NCBI GenBank assembly: GCA_005884925.1
Contig: VAYU01000017.1
Location: 1-45,717, forward strand
Origin: Actinomycetota bacterium
GTDB lineage: Bacteria; Actinomycetota; UBA4738; HRBIN12
Reading direction: 5' to 3'
Length of the DNA: 45,717 nucleotides
Below are positions 39,615 through 45,717 of this stretch, piece after piece. The position numbers and the translations under genes are program-made. Under the pieces are notes generated by a model. The model made no database searches, was not told the origin of the DNA, and saw only the letters and a list, made by a program, of their open reading frames with translations. Within the stretch, counting starts at the first letter, position 1. Every line of letters begins with the position of its first letter.

Positions 39615-39687
39615 GGCCAGGTAGCTCAGTTGGTAGAGCACGCGGCTGAAAACCGCGGTGTCGGCAGTTCGATCCTGCCCCTGGCCA
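39615..39687 (+). tRNA. tRNA-Phe(GAA)
   Basis: 73 nt, no encoded CCA. Acceptor GGCCAGG/CCTGGCC, D arm GCTC/GAGC, anticodon arm CGCGG-CTGAAAA-CCGCG (GAA), T arm GGCAG-TTCGATC-CTGCC, discriminator A. Confidence 0.95.
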
Positions 39688-39706
39688 CCCCCCGTACACT
39701 CCGCGC

Positions 39707-40537
39707 GTGTCTCGCGCGCCCACGGTCGATCACGCCCTCGTCCGCGAGCTGAAGGACGCCGAGGACGCCCGGTTCCACGCCGAGCGACCCCGCTCGGCCG
39801 AGCTCTGGGCCCGTGCTTGGAAAGTGATGCCGAACGGCGTGCCGATGGCCTGGCACCGAGGGAGCTACCACCACGCGCCGCTCTGGGTCGGCGAGGGCCG
39901 CGGTGCGCGCTTCACCGACGTCGACGTGTTCACCCACTCGGATTTCATCATCGCGGACATCTCGATGTTCTGCGGGTACGCGCCGGAGCCCGTCGTCCGA
40001 GCCGTGGCCGAGCGTATGGCGAGCGGCAACCATTCCTCCTCCCGACGGAGGACGCGATCATCGTTGCCGAGGAGCTCCGTCGGAGGTTCGGCTTGCCGAT
40101 GTGGCAGTTCACCCTCTCCGCGACGCAGGCGAACACCGAAGCGATCCGGGTCGCCCGCGTCGTCACCGGCCGCGACAAGGTGCTGATGCTCGAGGTCCTC
40201 ACGGACGATGCGTACGCGAGCACCGCGAGGCTCGGAGCGAAGCTGGCCGACGGTATGGCCGCCAGCGTTCGCGCTGCCGGACTCCCCTGGCACATCCACC
40301 GCCTCGGTCCGCGAGTGGGCTACACGTTCCGTCCCGAACCGGTGCGCAATGCGACCGAGGGGCGTGCGTGCGCCGACGACCTCCTGGGCGCGACTGATGC
40401 GCGTGTGGCTCGCGAACCGCGGGGTCTGGGAGGCGATCGTGGGGGCCGGTCCCGTGGTGCCGGTCCCCGCGACGGACGACGATGTGGATGCCTACCTGGC
40501 GGCGTGGGACGAGCTGCTGCTGCGCCTCGCGCGCTGA
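39707..40537 (+). pseudogene. Decayed class III aminotransferase (glutamate-1-semialdehyde-mutase-like) missing its catalytic core
   Basis: GTG 39707 lies 6 nt after an intact 10 box TACACT (39695-39700). Frame 1 gives ELWARAWKVMPNGVPMAWHR and FIIADISMFCGYAPEPVV. Near 40033 one base is lost; sense continues as FLLPTEDAIIVAEELRRRFG and QFTLSATQANTEAIRVARVV. After GRDKVLM it jumps directly to LEVLTDDAYASTARLGAKLA, so about 200 residues including the PLP-lysine region are deleted. Near 40383 another frame change leads to LMRVWLANRGVWEAIVGAGP and the natural C-terminus VDAYLAAWDELLLRLAR. Two frameshifts and a core deletion: not functional as an aminotransferase. Confidence 0.75.
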
Positions 40538-40544
40538 GCGCGGG

Positions 40545-41351
40545 TCAGTTCATGATCTCGCGGCTGCGGACCTCGGCCCAGCGCGTCAGCACGCCCTGGT
40601 AGACGTCGGCCGACTGGCCGTACTCGTGGCGTTCGAGCGCGTCAAGCGCCTCACGGAGGTCCGCGGCGCTGTGATCGTCGTCGAGCTCGTCCCACGTCAT
40701 GAAGTCGCAGAGCTCGCCGTAGTCGAGCTCGATCACCGAGCGCCCGTCGAAGAGAGCCATCCACTGGTGGAGGTCCAGGAGGAGTTCGCCGATCGGACCG
40801 AGGTCCGATCGGCGAAGCACCGGGATCGCGTCCTCGGCGCGTCGCATCGCGCGACGCGTCGAGGCGCGGTACCGCATCCGCATGCGGCCGTGCTCGTCCT
40901 CGCCGATCCGACGCTCGTCGTCCCGGAACAGGGCGAACCAGCGGATCGGGACGTGCCACGGGCTCTGATGGACGAACGAGGTCGCGTGCGGGTCGCGGCG
41001 CCGATGCCGCGCCAGCTGCCGTCGAGCTCGTCGAGCTTCCTTCTTCGGGACCATCGTGTCCCACAGCTCCATCGGCTCCGATCCGCGGAACGCGAGCATC
41101 GCCTCCAGGACCCGCAGCCGCAGCCGTTGGGGAGAGACGTAGGTCCGACCGTCGATCACGCGAACCTCTGCGTGCTCGCCGTCCGCCGGGGCAAGGAGCC
41201 CGAGCCCGTCCGCGGTCACTCGGTCGGCGTACCGGCGCGTCTGCGGCCGCCGATCCACCCGCTGGACCAGGTACCGCTCCCAGTGGAGCTGCTCGTCGCG
41301 CTCGAAGGCATCGAGCGACTGGAACACGCGGAGATAGGCGGAGGGGACCAC
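40545..41351 (-). CDS. Conserved actinobacterial protein of unknown function
   Basis: 268 residues from GTG 41351 (MVPSAYLRVFQSLDAFERDE). No signal peptide. Arg-rich (VPKKEARRARRQLARHRRRD) with Trp-rich motifs HWERYLVQR and SPWHVPIRWFALFRDDERRI. Similar to hypothetical proteins next to dehydrogenase or heme genes in actinobacteria, from memory (DUF8083-like), but no function is known. The frame upstream of 41351 overlaps the pdhA promoter and is discarded. It is divergent from the 2-oxoacid dehydrogenase operon. Confidence 0.65.
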   Translation of the reverse strand: MVPSAYLRVFQSLDAFERDEQLHWERYLVQRVDRRPQTRRYADRVTADGLGLLAPADGEHAEVRVIDGRTYVSPQRLRLRVLEAMLAFRGSEPMELWDTMVPKKEARRARRQLARHRRRDPHATSFVHQSPWHVPIRWFALFRDDERRIGEDEHGRMRMRYRASTRRAMRRAEDAIPVLRRSDLGPIGELLLDLHQWMALFDGRSVIELDYGELCDFMTWDELDDDHSAADLREALDALERHEYGQSADVYQGVLTRWAEVRSREIMN

Positions 41352-41419
41352 AGCGCTCCCGAGTCTAGCGAGCTGACGTTCCCCTATCCTCTCGGCATCT
41401 ACGGCAAGGAGCTTCACGC

Positions 41420-42481
41420 ATGTCCGACGTACCCGAGCATGGGGCCGGGACCGAGCCCGTGCGCATCCTCGCGCCCGACGGCTCACCGGTCGGCGACGCC
41501 GACGTCGGGTTGTCTCCGGAGGAGCTCAGGGCGTTACTGCGCTGGATGGTCCTCGCCCGGCGCCTGGACCGCGAATGCATCGCGCTCCAGCGCCAGGGCG
41601 AGCTGACCGTCTACCCCGGCTTCGAGGGACAGGAGGCGGCGCAGGTCGGGAGCGCGTTCGCCCTGGGGCAGCTCGATTTCGTCTGGCCGACCTTCCGCGA
41701 GCTCGCCGCCGCGTTGGTCCGGGGGGTCGACGCCGTCCAGTACTTGCAGTACCACCGCGGGACGTGGCACGGGGGGCCGTACGACCCGCGCGCCACGCGC
41801 TTCGGACCGATCTGCATCCCGATCGCGACCCAACTCCCCCACGCCGCCGGCTACGCGCTCGGGCAGCGGCTGGACGGGACGAACGCGGTCACGATCGCGT
41901 ACTTCGGCGACGGATCGACGAGCGAAGGCGACTTCCACGAAGCCGCGAACCTGGCGGGCGTCTGGCGGCTGCCGATGGTCCTGTTCTGCCAGAACAACGG
42001 ATGGGCGATCAGCCTCCCGTCCTCGGAGCAGACGGCCGGTGAGATCTGGCGCCGGGCGGAGGGCTACGGGTTCCCCGGCGTCCGCGTCGACGGGAACGAC
42101 GTGCTCGCGGTGCATCGGGCGACGGAACGGGCGCTCGAGCGCGCGCGGCGAGGCGACGGACCCACGTTGATCGAGGCGATGACGTATCGGATCGGAGCGC
42201 ACTCGACCGCCGACGACGCGTCCCGTTACCGTGACGACGCCGAGGTGGAGCACGCTCGCGTCACGGATCCGATCATGCGGTTCCGGAACTGGCTGCTCGC
42301 GACAGGCATCGCTGACGACCGATTCGTGATGGCGTGCGACGAGGAGGCCGAGACGTACGCGCTCGAGGTCCGGGCGGGTGTGATCGCGACGCCGGCTCCG
42401 CCCGCCGATTGGATGTTCGACTGGGTGTACGCGGCCCCGCCATCCTCGTTCGAGCGGCAGCGTGCCGAGGCACTCGGATGA
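41420..42481 (+). CDS. pdhA: Pyruvate/2-oxoacid dehydrogenase E1 component, alpha subunit
   Basis: 353 residues from ATG 41420 with AAGGAG 11 nt upstream. Thiamine diphosphate motif GDGSTSEGDFHEAANLAGVW ending in QNNGWAIS (about 164-195). Phosphorylation-loop region IGAHSTADDASRYRD follows. Decarboxylates pyruvate (or a branched-chain 2-oxoacid) and transfers the acyl group to E2 lipoate, together with the beta subunit. VYPGFEGQEAAQVGSAFALG (about 61-80) and HGGPYDPRAT fit the E1alpha family. Substrate class cannot be settled from sequence alone. Stop overlaps the next start (ATGA). Confidence 0.9.
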   Translation: MSDVPEHGAGTEPVRILAPDGSPVGDADVGLSPEELRALLRWMVLARRLDRECIALQRQGELTVYPGFEGQEAAQVGSAFALGQLDFVWPTFRELAAALVRGVDAVQYLQYHRGTWHGGPYDPRATRFGPICIPIATQLPHAAGYALGQRLDGTNAVTIAYFGDGSTSEGDFHEAANLAGVWRLPMVLFCQNNGWAISLPSSEQTAGEIWRRAEGYGFPGVRVDGNDVLAVHRATERALERARRGDGPTLIEAMTYRIGAHSTADDASRYRDDAEVEHARVTDPIMRFRNWLLATGIADDRFVMACDEEAETYALEVRAGVIATPAPPADWMFDWVYAAPPSSFERQRAEALG

Positions 42482-43452
42482 AGGAGTGGACGATGTCGGG
42501 CGCGCTCAACCGGGCGTTGTACGACGCGCTCGCGGAGGATCCGCGCGTCCTCGTGTTCGGTGAGGACGTGGGGCGCTCCGGTGGCGTGTTCCGGGTGACC
42601 GACGGGCTCCAGGCCGAGTACGGGGAGGCTCGCGTGTTCGACACCCCGATCAGCGAAGCCGGCATCGCGGGCGCTGCCGTCGGGCTGTGCTTCGCCGGTT
42701 GGCGGCCGGTGGTCGAGATGCAGTTCGATGCCTTCAGCTATCCGGCGATGGAACAGGTGGTGGATCACGTGGCGAAGATGCGGATGCGCGTCCGTGGTCG
42801 CGTCGACCTCTCGATCACGCTCCGGATCCCCGCGTTCGGCGGCATCAAGGGGAAGGAGCACCATGGGGAGAGCCCCGAGACGTACTACGCCCATACGGCG
42901 GGGCTCAAGGTCGTGGCGCCCTCGTCGGCCCTCGATGCCTACCGGTTGTTGCGACAGGCGATCGCGGATCCCGACCCGGTGATCGTGCTCGAGCCGAAGG
43001 CACGGTACTGGTCGAAGGAATCGGGGGAGCTCGCGAACGACGGTCCCGGGATCGGCGACGCGCGCGTGCTGCGGGACGGCGAGACCGTGACGTTGGTGGC
43101 CTACGGCGCCATGGTGACCCGGGTGCTGGATGCGGCGGCGGTCCTGGCGGAGGAGGCGATCACCGCCCGCGTCGTGGATCTGCGAAGCCTGTCCCCGCTG
43201 GACGATGGGGTCCTCGAACGGTGCGCCCGCGAGACGGGCCGCGTCGTCGTCGTACACGAGGCGCCGCGTTCGGTCGGCCTCGGCGCCGAGGTGGCGGCTC
43301 GGATCATGGAGCTCGCCTTCGATCACCTCCAGGCGCCCGTGGCGCGGGTGACCGGCTGGGACACGCCCTACCCGCCGGCGTCGCTCGAACCGCTGTACCT
43401 CCCCAGCGTCGAACGGATCTGCGACGCGGCTCGCAAGGTGGTGGCGTACTAG
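42478..43452 (+). CDS. pdhB: Pyruvate/2-oxoacid dehydrogenase E1 component, beta subunit
   Basis: 324 residues from ATG 42478, overlapping the alpha stop as ATGA. An ATG at 42493 with AAGGAG 6 nt before it is an equally good start. Family landmarks: ALYDALAEDPRVLVFGEDVG, VFDTPISEAGIAGAAVGL, RIPAFGGIKGKEHHGESPE and, in the C-terminal half, ARVVDLRSLSPLDDGVL and RVTGWDTPYPPASLEPLYLP. It binds thiamine diphosphate with the alpha subunit. The stop is immediately followed by the E2 start. Confidence 0.92.
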   Translation: MKEWTMSGALNRALYDALAEDPRVLVFGEDVGRSGGVFRVTDGLQAEYGEARVFDTPISEAGIAGAAVGLCFAGWRPVVEMQFDAFSYPAMEQVVDHVAKMRMRVRGRVDLSITLRIPAFGGIKGKEHHGESPETYYAHTAGLKVVAPSSALDAYRLLRQAIADPDPVIVLEPKARYWSKESGELANDGPGIGDARVLRDGETVTLVAYGAMVTRVLDAAAVLAEEAITARVVDLRSLSPLDDGVLERCARETGRVVVVHEAPRSVGLGAEVAARIMELAFDHLQAPVARVTGWDTPYPPASLEPLYLPSVERICDAARKVVAY

Positions 43453-44544
43453 ATGGCGGAGCGGGTGTTCGTGATGCCGGATCTCGGCGAAGGGCTCGAG
43501 GAGGGCAGGATCGTGCGGTGGCTGGTCGCCGAGGGCGCCACGGTCGAGCTGAACCAGCCTCTGGTGGAGGTCGAGACCGCGAAAGCGCTGGTTGATATCC
43601 CGTCGCCGTTCGCCGGGCAGATCCGGGTCCTGCACGGGTCCGGAGGCGAGGACGTGAAGGTGGGGGCGCCGCTCGTCACGTTCGAGGTCACCGGAGGGGC
43701 GGTCGCCTCCACCGACATGCGGTCGACCGAGAAGGCGTCGTCAGGTTCGGTCGCGACGACCCCTCCCGTGCGGAAGCTCGCCAAGGACCTCGGGGTCGAC
43801 ATCGAGACCGTCCGGGGTACAGGCCGGGACAGTCGGGTGAGCGAGGAGGACGTTCGATCGGCCGCCGCAGGGTCGACGGACGTGACGCGGATCGAGCTCA
43901 CGCCGGTGCGGCGGGCGATCGCCGCGAACCTCGAACTCCAGGCGACGGTTCCCCAGGTCACGACGTTCCGAACCGCGGACTGCACGGCCCTCAAGTCGTT
44001 CCGGGAGGAGCTGGGCGTGTCGCCGCTACCGATCGTCGTCGCGGCCCTCTGTCGCGTCGCGCATGAGCACCCGTTGATCAACGCCCGGTGGTCCTCCGAC
44101 GCGATCCTCGCCGCGAACGCGGTCAACGCCGGGCTCGCGATCGACACCGAGCGAGGACTCGTCGTGGCGGTCGTTCGGCACGCGCACACCCTCGGGATCG
44201 CCGAGATCGCGGCGGAGAGCGCACGGCTGGCCGAAGGCGCGCGCGCCGGCTCCCTTACGGCGAACGACCTCTCCGGAGCCACGATCGCCATCTCCAACAC
44301 CGGCTCCTACGGGAGCGAAGCGGGCACGCCGATCCTGTCGCCGGGCACGAGCGTGACGCTGGCGATCGGCGTGATCGCGGAGCGTGCGCTCGTGATCGAG
44401 GGCAAGGTGGTGGCGCGGCCGGCCGCGACGCTCTCGCTCACGTTCGATCACCGCGTGCTGGACGGCGCCGCGGCCGGCCGCGCCCTCACGGAGCTGGTCG
44501 ACCTGTTGCAGTCGGACGACCGTTTGCGAGACTTGCCGCGATGA
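43453..44544 (+). CDS. pdhC: Dihydrolipoamide acyltransferase (E2)
   Basis: 363 residues. One lipoyl domain (1-78) with the lipoylated Lys44 in VEVETAKALVDIPSP. Peripheral-subunit-binding domain (about 100-136): VRKLAKDLGVDIETVRGTGR. Catalytic domain with the active-site DHRVLDG (near 332-338) and NTGSYGSEAGTPILSPG. The catalytic domain is short. ATG 43453 directly follows the beta stop; the stop overlaps the next gene (ATGA). No E3 (lipoamide dehydrogenase) gene is in the operon, so E3 must come from elsewhere or downstream. Confidence 0.93.
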   Translation: MAERVFVMPDLGEGLEEGRIVRWLVAEGATVELNQPLVEVETAKALVDIPSPFAGQIRVLHGSGGEDVKVGAPLVTFEVTGGAVASTDMRSTEKASSGSVATTPPVRKLAKDLGVDIETVRGTGRDSRVSEEDVRSAAAGSTDVTRIELTPVRRAIAANLELQATVPQVTTFRTADCTALKSFREELGVSPLPIVVAALCRVAHEHPLINARWSSDAILAANAVNAGLAIDTERGLVVAVVRHAHTLGIAEIAAESARLAEGARAGSLTANDLSGATIAISNTGSYGSEAGTPILSPGTSVTLAIGVIAERALVIEGKVVARPAATLSLTFDHRVLDGAAAGRALTELVDLLQSDDRLRDLPR

Positions 44545-45467
44545 AGATAGCGTCCTTGCTCCCGTCGGCGACCGAGATCGTCTACGCGCTCGGGCTCGGC
44601 GACGACCTGATCGGCGTGACCGACGAGTGCGACTACCCGCCGGATGCCGTCACGAAGCCGGTCATCTCACGGAGCGCGCTCCCGCAGGGCCGCATCCAGA
44701 CCCCGCGCGAGATCGACGAGGCGGTGCGCGCCAAGGTGGGTCAAGGTGCCGGAGCCCAAGGGCAGCTCTACATCCTCGACACCGACCTCCTGCGCCGAGA
44801 GCGGCCCGACGTGATCCTCACGCAGGACCTCTGTCGCGTCTGCGCCGTTCCGTCGGGCCAGGTCAAGCGCGCGCTCGACCAGCTCGGCCTGCCGGATGCG
44901 AAGGTCATCTCGCTCGATCCCCACACGTTCGAAGAGGTGGTCGAGCAGATCGACGCGGTCGGCGCGATGCTCGATCGCGCCGACCGCGCCGCCTCGATCA
45001 CCGCGACCATGCGCGACCGGATCGCGAAGGTCCGCGACAAGGCCAAGCGCGTCCCGACGGTCAGCGTGTTCGCGCTGGAATGGTCCGACCCACCGTTCGC
45101 CGCCGGGCACTGGATCCCGGACATGATCGAGATCGTCGGTGGGACCCCGGTCCTCGCGGAGAAGGGCCAGCCGAGCCGTGAGGTCGCCTGGCATGAGGTC
45201 CGCGTCGCGGCTCCGGAGGTGACCGTGTTCATGCCGTGCGGGTACTACCTGGAGGAGGCCGAGGAAGAAGCGGACCGCTTCTTGGATCAAGCCGAATTCG
45301 CGGACACGCCGGCGGTTCGCAACGGCAACGTGTACGCGGTCGATGCGACCTCGTACTTCTCCAGACCCGGGCCGAGGATCGTCGACGGGCTCGAGATCTT
45401 GGCGTGGGCCGTGCATCCGGACTCCTACCCCACGCCGCCGGAGGGGACCATCTCGAAGCTCCGCTAG
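44541..45467 (+). CDS. BtuF-like cobalamin/metal-chelate-binding protein without signal peptide
   Basis: 308 residues from ATG 44541, overlapping the E2 stop. Begins MKIASLLPSATEIVYALGLG, the first strand of the periplasmic-binding BtuF fold, then DLIGVTDECDYPPDA, RERPDVILTQDLCRVCAVP, EEVVEQIDAVGAML and VRVAAPEVTVFMPCGYYLEE, with a C-terminal AVDATSYFSRPGPRIVDGLE. No signal sequence or lipobox is visible, so it acts in the cytoplasm or the name 'binding protein' is only structural. No permease or ATPase is adjacent. Similar cytosolic BtuF-domain proteins occur in actinobacteria; role unknown. Confidence 0.75.
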   Translation: MKIASLLPSATEIVYALGLGDDLIGVTDECDYPPDAVTKPVISRSALPQGRIQTPREIDEAVRAKVGQGAGAQGQLYILDTDLLRRERPDVILTQDLCRVCAVPSGQVKRALDQLGLPDAKVISLDPHTFEEVVEQIDAVGAMLDRADRAASITATMRDRIAKVRDKAKRVPTVSVFALEWSDPPFAAGHWIPDMIEIVGGTPVLAEKGQPSREVAWHEVRVAAPEVTVFMPCGYYLEEAEEEADRFLDQAEFADTPAVRNGNVYAVDATSYFSRPGPRIVDGLEILAWAVHPDSYPTPPEGTISKLR

Positions 45468-45479
45468 GCTACGCACCGC

Positions 45480-45689
45480 ATGAAGCGGGAGAACCTCGTG
45501 ACCCCGGAGGACCTGGGCAAGCGCGTGTCGTTCCAGTTCGAGCTGCCGAACGGGTACCTGTCCGAGGCCGTCGGGGTCCTCGAGCGGTGGGACGAGGAGG
45601 CGGAGACCTACTTCGTCCGGAAGAAGGACGGCTCCGAGGTTCGGGTACCGGTGCGCGGCATCTTGTTCGGCAAGGTGGTCCCGGGATGA
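45480..45689 (+). CDS. Small SH3-like beta protein
   Basis: 69 residues from ATG 45480. Beta-strand rich: RVSFQFELPNGYLSEAVGVL, TYFVRKKDGSEVRVPVRGIL, FGKVVPG. The pattern resembles the small N-terminal SH3-like domain found on some actinobacterial GNAT acetyltransferases (as in Rv0428c), from memory, here as a separate gene. A TAGGCT box (45465-45470) lies 9 nt before the ATG. Its stop overlaps the ATG of the next gene. Confidence 0.6.
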   Translation: MKRENLVTPEDLGKRVSFQFELPNGYLSEAVGVLERWDEEAETYFVRKKDGSEVRVPVRGILFGKVVPG

Positions 45690-45717
45690 GTGCGGAGGAG
45701 CTCCCATCGGCGCACAT
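45686..45717 (+). CDS. Start of a further gene, cut by window edge
   Basis: ATG 45686 overlaps the preceding TGA (ATGA). Only MSAEELPSAH is visible, too short to identify. If the SH3-like reading of the previous gene is right, this could be the acetyltransferase body; not shown. Confidence 0.5.
   Translation, partial: MSAEELPSAH

Noticed and set aside
1-45717. CRISPR arrays, insertion sequences, prophage genes
   Set aside because: No regularly spaced repeats with unique spacers, no transposase or phage structural genes were seen on either strand.

Overview
The window reads as the chromosome of a GC-rich, mycothiol-type actinobacterium, probably an uncultured deep branch. The support is an MshA-type glycosyltransferase, a GlnR-like regulator, a GlnA/GlnE/GlnA2 nitrogen set, an RsiG-like protein, GTG/TTG starts, many apparently leaderless genes, and a Lys, Glu, Asp, Phe run of tRNA genes. 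No insertion sequence, prophage or CRISPR array was seen.

Layout. 0-2.5 kb: partial TetR gene, then a non-coding interval whose minus strand looks like an independently transcribed RNA of about 470 nt with seven GNRA-capped hairpins, then mshA. 2.5-7.6 kb: asparaginase, an RsiG-like protein, sat, a lipid kinase, a DUF2269 membrane protein, a SixA-like phosphatase and a MoaD-like protein. 7.6-10.2 kb: glnR-like regulator and glnA, with a GlnR-box array in front of glnA. 10.3-15.7 kb: Mth938-like protein, dinB, then a restriction-modification and repair cassette (BglII-type endonuclease, C5 methyltransferase, T/G-glycosylase-like protein), then a cytochrome b561 protein and a lipoprotein. 15.7-20.8 kb: glnE coupled to two small membrane proteins, a Phd/RelE toxin-antitoxin pair, and a second glutamine synthetase with its own GlnR-like box. 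The cassette and the toxin-antitoxin pair lie inside what is a compact glnA-glnE-glnA2 block in mycobacteria.

20.9-33.3 kb: two large class III cyclase/ATPase/TPR proteins enclosing large secreted proteins. One cyclase has a zinc ribbon and a single cyclase domain. The other has tandem complementary cyclase domains like animal soluble adenylyl cyclase. Two secreted proteins here, one upstream of and one between the cyclases, each carry a single frameshift. 33.4-35.6 kb: a helical unknown protein and nadE. 35.6-40.6 kb: four tRNA genes interspersed with small accessory genes and decayed ones (NUDIX/PepSY chimera, class III aminotransferase remnant). 40.5-45.7 kb: a conserved actinobacterial unknown, a pyruvate/2-oxoacid dehydrogenase E1alpha-E1beta-E2 operon, translationally overlapping with a BtuF-like protein that lacks a signal peptide, a small SH3-like protein, and the start of a further gene.

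The best candidates for something undescribed are the GNRA-hairpin RNA at 598-1066, the restriction/methylation/mismatch-repair cassette with its leader peptide and operator, and the soluble-adenylyl-cyclase-like protein. All functional statements come from reading motifs; no database search was run.
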